Origin: DATMER01 sp040349255
GTDB taxonomy: Bacteria > Acidobacteriota > Thermoanaerobaculia > Multivoradales > UBA5704
DNA: 64,000 nucleotides
Direction of reading: 5' to 3'
Assembly (NCBI GenBank): GCA_040349255.1
Contig: JBEQUE010000086.1
Coordinates: 1-64,000, forward strand
Shown here: piece by piece, positions 1 to 7,300 of the stretch
How positions within the stretch are numbered: the stretch's first letter is position 1
Layout of the letters: each line of letters begins with the position of its first letter
The notes under the pieces: model-generated
What the model saw: the letters and a program-made list of their open reading frames with translations, nothing else
Database searches by the model: none
Told to the model about the DNA's origin: nothing
Position numbers and translations under genes: made by a program

Positions 1-265
1 AGCCGTGCTCCAGGTCGGTGTGCAGGTCGGAGGCGACGTTCTCGAGCATCACGATGGCCCGCTGCAGCCGTCCCAGCAGGTAGGCGTAGCGGCTCACGGG
101 CAGATCGCCTGTCCTCATCCGGGCGATCTGGGTCAGCGAGGGGAGGGGGATCTGCGACTGCGCCGCCTGGAGGACCTCCACCTCCTGGTCCAGGGACTCC
201 GCCCGCTTGGCGAGGGTCTCCAGGATCGACGGCAGCATCTCGGATTCGAAGTCGGATCTCTTCAT
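1..265 (-). CDS. Hypothetical protein, partial (runs off left edge)
   Basis: An open frame starts at ATG 265 and runs leftward for 88 codons to the window edge with no stop. The visible part begins MKRSDFESEM and is predicted to be mostly helical and rich in Glu, Leu and Arg (for example AKRAESLDQEVEVLQAAQ), which suggests a short coiled-coil segment. There is no signal peptide and no recognised motif. The gene is divergent from the HTH-TPR gene starting at 428, and the AT-rich gap between them probably holds both promoters. Position next to a regulator-like gene is the only hint of role. No function can be assigned. Confidence 0.6.
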   Translation of the reverse strand, partial: MKRSDFESEMLPSILETLAKRAESLDQEVEVLQAAQSQIPLPSLTQIARMRTGDLPVSRYAYLLGRLQRAIVMLENVASDLHTDLEHG

Positions 266-427
266 GGCGCCCGATCATCCGGCAAGCCGGGACCAGGTCG
301 AGCCGTCCCCTTCAAATCTGGGAAATAATTCCCAAAATCACCCTGAGAAAAAATCTCCGGATGGCGAAATTGCGTCGATTTTCGGCCGGAGTGTCAAAAA
401 AAGGGGCCCAGCGGCAACCTTATATAT
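266..427. promoter_or_regulatory. AT-rich divergent intergenic region with inverted repeats
   Basis: This 162-bp gap between two divergent genes is far richer in A and T than its surroundings. It holds a near-perfect palindrome, GGGAAATAATTCCC, at about 323-336. An interrupted inverted repeat has arms CTCCGG and CCGGAG (about 355-392) around CGAAATT/ATTTTCG. A TTATATATA run abuts the ATG at 428. The palindromes could be operators or a small terminator hairpin. No convincing -35/-10 pair was found, so the promoter assignment is inferred from the AT content and the gene orientations. Confidence 0.4.
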
Positions 428-1981
428 ATGGGCCTCCTTCTTCCTCTCAAGTCCCTCCTCCTGGCGATCCTCCGTCTGCTCAAGGGCAAGCCGGTGGTCA
501 AGGAGCTCGCCGCCTCGGCCGGCGTCCAGGCCAAGCGGGTCGGCGGCATCGAGCGCGGCGTGGTCAAGAACGTCCTCGCCGAGGAGCTCGAACGGATCTT
601 CACCTCGATGGCATGCTCGGAGGCGGAGGTCGTGATCGTGGCGTCCTGCCTCGAAGCCCTCGGCGACCTGGACCCCCAGGCCGACCCGGCCGAGGCCGCG
701 GCGCAGGAGCAGTTCGTGGCGGCCCTGGGCCGGGATCTGCGCCACAGGATGCGCGGTCCCGTCGTCGTGGAGTCCCGCGAGTACCCGGCGCCCCACGAGA
801 TCGAGCCCGACCGGGCCGAGGCGCGGGACGCCTGGGCGATGCTGAGCGAGGTGAAAACGCTCCGGGAGATGGTCCTGGTGGTCCGCGTGGCCCGGGAGCA
901 CCACCGCTGGGCCCTGGTCGAGCGGCTGTGCGACGAGAGCGAGCGGGCGGCCTCGAAGGACGCCGGACGCGCCCGGGATCTCGCGTTCGCCGCGGTGACG
1001 ATCGCCCGCCGGCTGCGGGTGCGGAAGGGCTGGCGCCGGCGCCTCCTCGGCTTCGCCGTCGCCCACCTGGCGAACGCCCTGCGCGTGGCCGGCCATCTCG
1101 TCAGGGCCGAACGGATGCTGGCCGCGGCCAGGCGGCTCTGGGAGACGGGCGAGGATCCGGACCAGCTCCTCGACCCCGGCCGGCTCCTCGATCTGGAGGG
1201 CTCCCTGCGCCGCGCTCAGCGGCGCTTCGGGGAGGCCCTGGACCTGCTGGAGCAGGCCGCCGTGCTGACCCGGCGCACCGAGCACGTCTCGCTGAAGACA
1301 GCCTCCACCCTGGCGGTGATGGGGGAGTATCACCGGGCCATCCGCCTGCTGACCCAGGTGGCTCCCCTCGTCGAGCGACACCCGGAGGCCCGCTTCAGGA
1401 GCATCCACCGCTTCAACCTGGCGGTCGCGCTCACCCATGTCGGCCGCCCCCGGGAGGCCGCCGGGCTCCTCCCGGCCCTTCGCCGGCTGGTCGAAGGAGA
1501 CGAGCTGGACAGGATCCGTCTCCGGTGGCTCGAAGGGCGCATCGCCGCCGGCCTCGGCCAGACCGGACCGGCCTTGAAGGCGCTCGAGGAGGCCCGGGGC
1601 CGCTTCGCCAAGAAGGGCCTGCACTACGACGTCGCCCTGTCCCTCCTGGAGACGGCGGCCCTGCACCTGGAACGCGGCGAGCTTGCCGAGGTCCAGGCGC
1701 TGACCGGCGAGCTCGCCCCCATCTTCGAGGAGAACGGCGTCCACGAAGAGGCCCTGAAGGCCCTGCGCCTCTTCGAGGAGGCCGCGGCGAGACAGGCGGT
1801 GACGGTCGAGCTCGTCCGCCGCCTGCTCGCATGGCTCTTCCGCGCCCAGCATGACCCGGGCCTGGTCTTCGATCCGGATCAGGAGCCGGGCGTGCACCTC
1901 GGGCTGCCGGAGGGATCGAGGATGCAGCCTTCATCGATCCTCGGACCCGGATCCGGTGAGGTCAGGAAGGTCCAGATCTGA
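428..1981 (+). CDS. HTH-TPR regulator-like protein
   Basis: A predicted cytoplasmic protein of 517 aa. Residues about 10-75 (LLAILRLLKGKPVVKELA, then AKRVGGIERG) resemble a degenerate XRE-type helix-turn-helix. Residues about 155-490 are helical repeats of tetratricopeptide type, with repeated aromatic/Ala/Leu helix pairs such as ALVERLCDESERAA and RFNLAVALTHVGRPREAAGLL. HTH plus TPR is the layout of RRNPP peptide receptors, but no peptide contact can be read from sequence. A shorter paralogue at 2155 shares residues about 155-275. The last ~35 residues are low-complexity and overlap an opposite-strand microprotein gene, so the conserved protein may really end near residue 485. The ATG at 428 abuts a TATATA run, so the start is not certain. 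Confidence 0.75.
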   Translation: MGLLLPLKSLLLAILRLLKGKPVVKELAASAGVQAKRVGGIERGVVKNVLAEELERIFTSMACSEAEVVIVASCLEALGDLDPQADPAEAAAQEQFVAALGRDLRHRMRGPVVVESREYPAPHEIEPDRAEARDAWAMLSEVKTLREMVLVVRVAREHHRWALVERLCDESERAASKDAGRARDLAFAAVTIARRLRVRKGWRRRLLGFAVAHLANALRVAGHLVRAERMLAAARRLWETGEDPDQLLDPGRLLDLEGSLRRAQRRFGEALDLLEQAAVLTRRTEHVSLKTASTLAVMGEYHRAIRLLTQVAPLVERHPEARFRSIHRFNLAVALTHVGRPREAAGLLPALRRLVEGDELDRIRLRWLEGRIAAGLGQTGPALKALEEARGRFAKKGLHYDVALSLLETAALHLERGELAEVQALTGELAPIFEENGVHEEALKALRLFEEAAARQAVTVELVRRLLAWLFRAQHDPGLVFDPDQEPGVHLGLPEGSRMQPSSILGPGSGEVRKVQI

Positions 1982-2073
1982 TGCAGGGGCGAGGCCGGGG
2001 AAGCCAGCAGGAGGGCGGACAGCAGGACGAGGAGAGCTGCGCGGCGCATTCGTTTTTTCTCCACCCGAGGCAT
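1879..2073 (-). CDS. Candidate small exported Cys-containing peptide
   Basis: An opposite-strand frame of 64 codons, or 56 if it starts at the inner ATG at 2048. The inner start gives MRRAALLVLLSALLLASPAS, a textbook signal peptide with a basic N-terminus, Leu/Ala core and small residues at the cleavage site. The mature part is about 35 aa and ends IDEGCILDPSGSPRCTPGS, with two cysteines and a DPSG turn. It is convergent with and overlaps the last ~100 bases of the HTH-TPR gene, and lies head to head with the second HTH-TPR gene. Because frames are open everywhere in DNA this GC-rich, the signal peptide and compact ending are the main support. It could be chance. Confidence 0.42.
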   Translation of the reverse strand: MPRVEKKRMRRAALLVLLSALLLASPASPLHQIWTFLTSPDPGPRIDEGCILDPSGSPRCTPGS

Positions 2074-2154
2074 CTGCGCCCGTCTCCCTGACAGGCGAGC
2101 GCCGGGTCTTCAGAGCTCATAGTGCGGCAGGACGACCCCAGGAGATAGGAAACC

Positions 2155-2928
2155 ATGGCACGGACGCTCACGCGAAGCCAGCTCAAGGCACGGGTGCTGC
2201 GGGCTCTCTCGGGCCTCCCCCAGGAGGAGTTCGAGCGCGAGACGCAGGTGGAGAACATCGCCGGCATCGAGAGCGGCTCGCGCCGGCTCGGCGCGGACCA
2301 GGTCGCGCGGATGTGTCCGAGCGCGGGCCTGACTCCGGAGGGCTGCGAGGCGCTGATCCGGGAGTATGAGGCCCTCGCGGTCCACGGCGCCGAAACCTCC
2401 CATCCTCCCCCTTCGAGGCGGGAGCGCTGGACCAACCCGGAGCACGCGGCGGGCATCGCGGCCATCATCGAGGCCGCCGAAACGCGGATCGGCCGGATCG
2501 GAGAGGAGCGGAGCGCGATGCGGGCGGCGGAGCGGGAGCAGGCGCGCGGCTCCTGGGAGCGCGCGCAGGGCCTGAGCTTCGACGACGTGGCCCTGCTGGC
2601 GCGGGCGTCGCGGGAGTACCAGAGCTGGGCGCTGGTGGAGCGGGTCTGCGACGAGAGCCTGATATCGCTGATACCCGGCGAGCAGGGACTCGCCGAGCTG
2701 GCGGTGGAGATCGCCGGCCGCGTGCGGGGATCGGAGGGCTGGTGCCGTCGCATCCGCGGCTTCGCGCTGGCGCATCTCGCGAAAGCCCGGCGTGCGGCCG
2801 GCGACCCCGGCGCGGCCCGCGAAACCCTTGCCGAGGCCGAGCGCCTCTGGAAATCCGGCGAGGATCCGGATCAGGTCCTCGATGCGGGCCGGTTTCGCAG
2901 CCTGAAAGCCTCGGCGACGGCGAGATAG
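2155..2928 (+). CDS. Truncated HTH-TPR paralogue
   Basis: A protein of 257 aa with a ribosome site (AGGAGAT) 8 nt before ATG 2155. Residues about 7-70 form an XRE-like HTH (LPQEEFERETQVENIAGIES). Residues about 140-250 align clearly with the 517-aa neighbour: SWALVERVCDES against RWALVERLCDES, and SGEDPDQVLDAGRF against TGEDPDQLLDPGRL. The homology stops there, so the C-terminal half with most TPR units is missing. The stop codon falls inside what looks like the first unit of the repeat array that follows. Most likely a partial duplicate cut short by array insertion or expansion; it may still make a DNA-binding protein without a ligand domain. Confidence 0.7.
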   Translation: MARTLTRSQLKARVLRALSGLPQEEFERETQVENIAGIESGSRRLGADQVARMCPSAGLTPEGCEALIREYEALAVHGAETSHPPPSRRERWTNPEHAAGIAAIIEAAETRIGRIGEERSAMRAAEREQARGSWERAQGLSFDDVALLARASREYQSWALVERVCDESLISLIPGEQGLAELAVEIAGRVRGSEGWCRRIRGFALAHLAKARRAAGDPGAARETLAEAERLWKSGEDPDQVLDAGRFRSLKASATAR

Positions 2929-3300
2929 GGTTATCCGGCGCGGCGCAAGGTTGTTGGCGGCGACGGAAGGTTGTTGGCGGCGATTCAGGGTTATCGGGCG
3001 CGATTCACGGTTGTTTGCCGCGCGACAACGTTGAAATCCTTCAGGACAGGCTTGGGTTGCTCCGCGATGCCGTTATTCAGCGGCAGACAAGATTGACGGG
3101 CCTCCGGCAATGTTGTCTTGCGGCGGATACGGTTGTGGCGCCGCCGATACGCCTGGAATGTCCCGGACAAGGTTGTGGCGCGCTGGATAAGGCGGTGCCG
3201 CGGCGGCTCAGGGCTGGGTTGCGGCGGATAAGGTTGTCGGGCCGCGCGGCAAGGTTGACGGGTGGCGGATAAGGTTGTGGCGTCTTGGATAACGTTACGC
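2929..3300. repeat. Degenerate 20-bp-period tandem array
   Basis: The 394-bp gap between the truncated HTH-TPR gene and the next gene is almost wholly a degenerate tandem repeat. A GGTT-like tetramer recurs near 2929, 2949, 2969, 2989, 3009, 3029, 3049, 3071, 3091, 3111, 3131, 3151, 3171, 3191, 3212, 3232, 3253, 3273 and 3293: about 19 units with spacing 20-22. An approximate unit is GCGGATAAGGTTGTGGCG plus two bases. Early units read TTGTTGGCGGCG and later ones TTGTGGCG. A 20-bp period cannot keep one frame, so the array is not coding. There are no unique spacers, so it is not CRISPR. The last unit lies where the -35 of the next gene should be. Confidence 0.8.
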
Positions 3301-3309
3301 TGCGAGGGG

Positions 3310-3315
3310 TATACT
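3310..3315 (+). promoter_or_regulatory. -10 box, leaderless start of antitoxin gene
   Basis: TATACT is followed by 6 nt (GCCGGT) and then ATG 3322, which places the transcription start on or next to the initiation codon. A TTGGAT at 3285-3290 in the last array unit is a possible -35, although the spacing is long (19 bp). Confidence 0.55.
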
Positions 3316-3321
3316 GCCGGT

Positions 3322-3594
3322 ATGTCGAAGGCCGCCAACGCAAGGAAGGTGACCGTGGATCTCCCAGAGGAGGCGTTCCAGCATCGTCCCTGGTCGCCTT
3401 TGAAGGTGGCTCAGGAGATGCGCCTGCTCTGGCTGCTCGAAGAGGTCCGGGCGAGGCGGCTCGGCTTCGGCAAGGCCGCCGAGATGGCAGACATCCCCCT
3501 GGCTTCGTTTCTCCGGCTGATGGGGGACCACCACATCACTCCCTTCGACTACGACGAGTCCGAGTTGGAGCGCGAGCTCGGCAAGACTTCGTGA
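3322..3594 (+). CDS. UPF0175-family antitoxin
   Basis: A protein of 90 aa. The core (VAQEMRLLWLLEEVRARRLGFGKAAEMADI, then ASFLRLMGDHHI) matches the UPF0175 pattern of an 'eRl..a..ly....sxGkAAelA' helix followed by 'Fl..L...gI'. These are small DNA-binding antitoxins usually paired with DUF3368 PIN-like toxins, as here. ATG 3322 is chosen over an upstream in-frame ATG at 3262 because homology begins after it and because a -10 box (TATACT) ends 6 nt before it. The stop overlaps the GTG of the toxin by 4 nt, indicating translational coupling. Autoregulation by the pair is typical of the class but not visible here. Confidence 0.85.
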   Translation: MSKAANARKVTVDLPEEAFQHRPWSPLKVAQEMRLLWLLEEVRARRLGFGKAAEMADIPLASFLRLMGDHHITPFDYDESELERELGKTS

Positions 3595-4079
3595 TCGTCG
3601 TCGCCGATGCGGGGCCCATCATCCACCTGAGTCTGATCGGTCGAATCGATCTCCTGCCTGCCCTCTATGGACGGGTTCTGGTGCCTGAGCCGGTCTATCA
3701 GGAAGTGGTGCGGGAAGGCGCGGCCCTGCCCGGCAGCGCGGAGCTGGATGGAGCGGATTGGGCGGAGCGCGTCGATCCGGATCCCGGGTCGAACCTCTTC
3801 GAGGTGCTCCGGGCCCAGCTCGATCCCGGGGAGACCGCGGCAATCTGCCTTGCGGTGGAGCGCGGGGCGGACCTGATCCTGTCCGACGACCGCCCGGCCC
3901 GACTGACCGCGGCTCGTCTCGGCATCGAGGTGAAGGGGACCCTCGGGATTCTCGTCGAAGCCAAACGCAGAGGCGAGTTGGAGCTCATCGCTCCCGCGAT
4001 CGCTGCCTTGAAACGAGAAGGGACCTGGCTTTCCGATCGGCTTGTCGAGAGAATCCTCGCGGAAGCCGGGGAGCTTTGA
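3591..4079 (+). CDS. DUF3368 PIN-like toxin
   Basis: A protein of 162 aa read from GTG 3591, which overlaps the antitoxin stop (GTGA). It starts MIVVADAGPIIHL, with the DxxP-type first acidic residue of DUF3368 proteins. It continues with the family's LLPALYGRVLVPEPVYQEV segment, the acidic LDPGETAAICLA segment (conserved Glu) and LILSDDRPARLTA (conserved Asp pair). DUF3368 belongs to the PIN nuclease superfamily, so a metal-dependent RNase activity is expected but the target is unknown. All acidic positions expected for catalysis appear present, so the toxin is probably intact. The C-terminus GILVEAKRRGEL is also typical of the family. Confidence 0.85.
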   Translation: MIVVADAGPIIHLSLIGRIDLLPALYGRVLVPEPVYQEVVREGAALPGSAELDGADWAERVDPDPGSNLFEVLRAQLDPGETAAICLAVERGADLILSDDRPARLTAARLGIEVKGTLGILVEAKRRGELELIAPAIAALKREGTWLSDRLVERILAEAGEL

Positions 4080-4123
4080 CTCCTCCGGTCGCATCCCACG
4101 CCCTCCACGCCGGCTCCAACCCC

Positions 4124-4228
4124 GCCCCGGGTTGAAACCCGGGGCTACACGCCAGCGCCCACGAGGGGCGCTTTCAGCGATGCGCCCCTTTGGGGCGCCG
4201 GCACCTAGCCCCGGGTTTCAACCCGGGG
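4124..4228. repeat. REP-like paired palindromes (copy 1)
   Basis: Two hairpins with 9-10 bp stems, CCCCGGGTT/AACCCGGGG: one at 4124-4145 with loop GA, one at 4208-4228 with loop TC, so they are inverted relative to each other. Between them lies a further palindromic stretch (GCGCCC...GGGCGC type). The same hairpin pair recurs at 14347-14399. The layout resembles REP/BIME elements, which can act as terminators, mRNA stabilisers or targets of RAYT transposases. No RAYT gene is in the window. Confidence 0.75.
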
Positions 4229-4238
4229 AACGGAACGT

Positions 4239-4262
4239 GCCAATCTGCCAATCTGCCAATCT
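4239..4262 (+). repeat. Three perfect copies of GCCAATCT
   Basis: Three adjacent identical 8-mers lie 68 bp before the alpha-2-macroglobulin start, between the REP-like element and a possible -10 box (TAGCCT near 4284). They could be a microsatellite or a regulator-binding array. Confidence 0.6.
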
Positions 4263-4329
4263 GATAGGCCCACCCGATTCTGGTGTAGCCTATCCCCCAG
4301 CCGTTTCCCTACAGGAGGCTCGTTCCCCT

Positions 4330-7300
4330 ATGTCCACCGACCGTCCGTCCTTCCGCGACCGGGCCGGGGCCCGTCTGCGCTCCGCTTCCGGGAAGGATGT
4401 CGCCCTGATCCTGCTTGGCCTGATGCTGGTCTCGGTCTCCGCTTATGCGTTCAAGAACCCCCTCACCGCCGCGCTGGCCAGGCTTCGGGCCGGAGCCAAC
4501 GCGGAGACGGTGTCGGTGTTCGACGTCGTGGTGGACCGCGAGAACAGGCAGTATTTCGACATTGTCTTCGACAAGGCGCTCGGGGACGGCAAGGTCAACA
4601 CGGTGCTCGATCCGGCTCCGGCCACGATCGAGCCGGCCCTCGGCGGGTCGTGGACCTGGCGCGACACCAACGCGCTCCGGTTCCAGCCGAGCGGCGGGCT
4701 GCCGGTGGCTTCCGAATACAAGGTCACGCTCAAGCCGGAGACCTTCCTCAAGGAAGGCATGGTGTTCACCGGCGACGAGGAGCTCACGGTCCGCACCGAC
4801 CAGTTCCTGGTCGAAGGCGTGGACGTCGCCGAGGAGCCCGCGCTCGAAGGCAAGGCGCGCATCCTGTTCCGCGGCAACCTGCGGTTCAACTACCCGGTGG
4901 ACCCCAAGGTCCTCATCACCAAGGTCAAGCTCGAAGACCCCGCCGGCGGCGAGCCGCTCACGCTCTCGCTGGAGACGGACTGGAACTCGCCGACGATCGC
5001 GTTCGTCACGCCCAACATCCAGAAGAACAAGGAGGAGCGCAAGCTCCGCCTGGTCATCGACCAGAGCCTGACTCCCGTCAACGGCAACGTGCCGCTCAAG
5101 GAGCAGTACGTCCAGGAGATCCCGGTCGGCTCGTCCACCAAGCTCGCGGTCTGGGGGTTCGAGGTCGAGCCCGGCGACCGCGAGTCCACGATCACGGTCA
5201 AGTTCTCCTCCCCGATCTCCGCCGCCGTGGCCGAGAAGTACGTCAAGCTCGAGCCCGCCGTCCGCACCCGCCTGTCGGCCAACCGCAACGAGCTCGCCAT
5301 CACCGGCGACATCAAGCCCGGCTCGACGTACAAGCTCACGGTCGCCAAGGGCATGCCGGCCACGGACGACGCCGTCCTCTCCGACGACTACGAGGCCGAG
5401 GTCAAGGTCGAGGACCTGGAGCCCAGCGTCGGGTTCCAGAGCGAAGGGACGTTCCTGTCCGCCACCGGCAACCGCACGGTCAACCTGGAGAGCGTCAACG
5501 CTCCCAAGGTGCGGATGACGATCGACCGGGTCTACCGCAACAACCTGTTCTTCCTCTTCAACTACGGCGGCTTCTACGACGAGGACTACGGGTATTTCGA
5601 CGAGATCCCGCACGCGCTCGGCGACCGCCTCAAGGAGGAGACGCTCGACATCGGCGGCAAGCGCAACCAGAAGCGGATCACGCCGATCACGCTCGACAAC
5701 TGGGTCGACCTGGACGATCCGGGCCTCTACCGCATCTCGGTCGGCCAGCCCGACGACTACGAGGCCCAGCAGCGCTGGGTCCTGCTCACCGACATGGGCC
5801 TCGTGGTCAAGAAGAGTGGGAACGGCGAGCTGATGGTGTGGGTGGCGTCGGTGCGCGATCTCTCTCCGGTGGCCGACGCCAAGGTGACGCTGGTCTCCGA
5901 CCAGAACCAGACGCTCGGCGAAGGCCGCACGGACGGCTCCGGCGTCTGGCGCCTCCAGGACTCCCCGGACCTGGAGAACAAGACGCCCTACCTGATCACG
6001 GTCGAGAAGGGGGACGACTTCACGTTCCTCCTCCTGGACCGGATGTCGATCGACACGACCGGCCTGGACGTCGGCGGCGACGAGGTGCCGAGCGGCGGTT
6101 ACACGGCGTTCCTGTATGGCCAGCGCGATCTGTACCGGCCCGGCGAGACGGCCCAGGGGCTGATCGTGGTGCGCGACTCGACGCTCAAGGTGCCGCCGGC
6201 CATGCCGGCGCTGCTCCGCCACCGCGATCCGCAGGGCCGCGAGCTCGAGACGCAGCGGGTGCAGATCGACGGCCGCGGCCTCGCCGAGTACAAGCTCGAC
6301 CTGCCGGCCTACTCGCTCACCGGCCATCACACTTTGGAGCTGGAGGTGGCCGAGGAGGTCATCGGCACCTACCGCTTCCAGGTCGAGGAATTCGTCCCGG
6401 ACCGCATCTCGGTCGAGATCCAGCCTCCGAAGACCAAGGTCGGCCCCGGCCAGGAGCTGGTCTACAACGTCCAGTCGGACTACCTGTTCGGCGCCCCGGC
6501 CGCGAACCTGCCGGTCGAGACCCGCGTCCGCCTCAAGGACTCGACGTTCACGGCCAAGGGGTTCGAGGCCTACACCTTCCGCAACGACGAGCGCAAGCTG
6601 GAGGACAAGGAGGTCCTCGAGGACACGGGCCAGCTCGACGAAGAAGGCCGGAGCGAGTTCACGGTGACGATGCCCGAGAAGTCGCCGGTGCCGTCGTCGC
6701 TCGAAGCGGTGATCACGGCGCGCGTCCAGGAGCAGGGCGGACGCGGCGTGGCCGCTCTCACCCGGATGCAGGTCGATCCCTATCCTTATTACATAGGGCT
6801 GCGCCAGCTCGGCGCGGACGCGGGATGGCCCGAGCCCAAGAAGCCGGTGGACTTCGAGTACGTGGCGGTGTCGCCCGACGGCAAGTCCGTGGCTTCCGGG
6901 CCGCTGCGCGCCGACCTGTTCGAGGACCGGTACAACACGGTGCTGCGGCGGATTCCGGGCGGCGGCTACCGGTATGAGTCGACCCGCGACGCGGTTCTCG
7001 TGGACAGCAAGCCGATCGCGGCCGGGCCGGCCAAGGGATCGGTCCGCTTCGTGCCGCCGCGCTACGGCAGCTACCGGGTGGTGCTGACGGACACGGACAG
7101 CCAGGCCTCCACGCAGGTCGAGTTCTACGCCGCCGGCTGGGGCACGTCGCCGTGGGCGATCAAGAACCCGGCGCGCCTGGAGATGGACCTCGACAAGGCC
7201 GAGTACGCGCCCGGCGACACGGCCAGCATCCAGGTGCGCGCGCCGTTCCCGGGCAAGCTCCTGGTGACGGTGGAGCGCGACCAGGTGCTCGACACGCAGG

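Noticed and set aside
2742..3272. A 176-codon plus-strand frame and minus-strand frames over the repeat array
   Set aside because: The 20-bp period shifts the frame in each unit. The translations are Arg/Thr/Pro repeats with no independent start signals.
2929..3300. CRISPR array
   Set aside because: Units are contiguous and diverged with no unique spacers, and there are no cas genes nearby.
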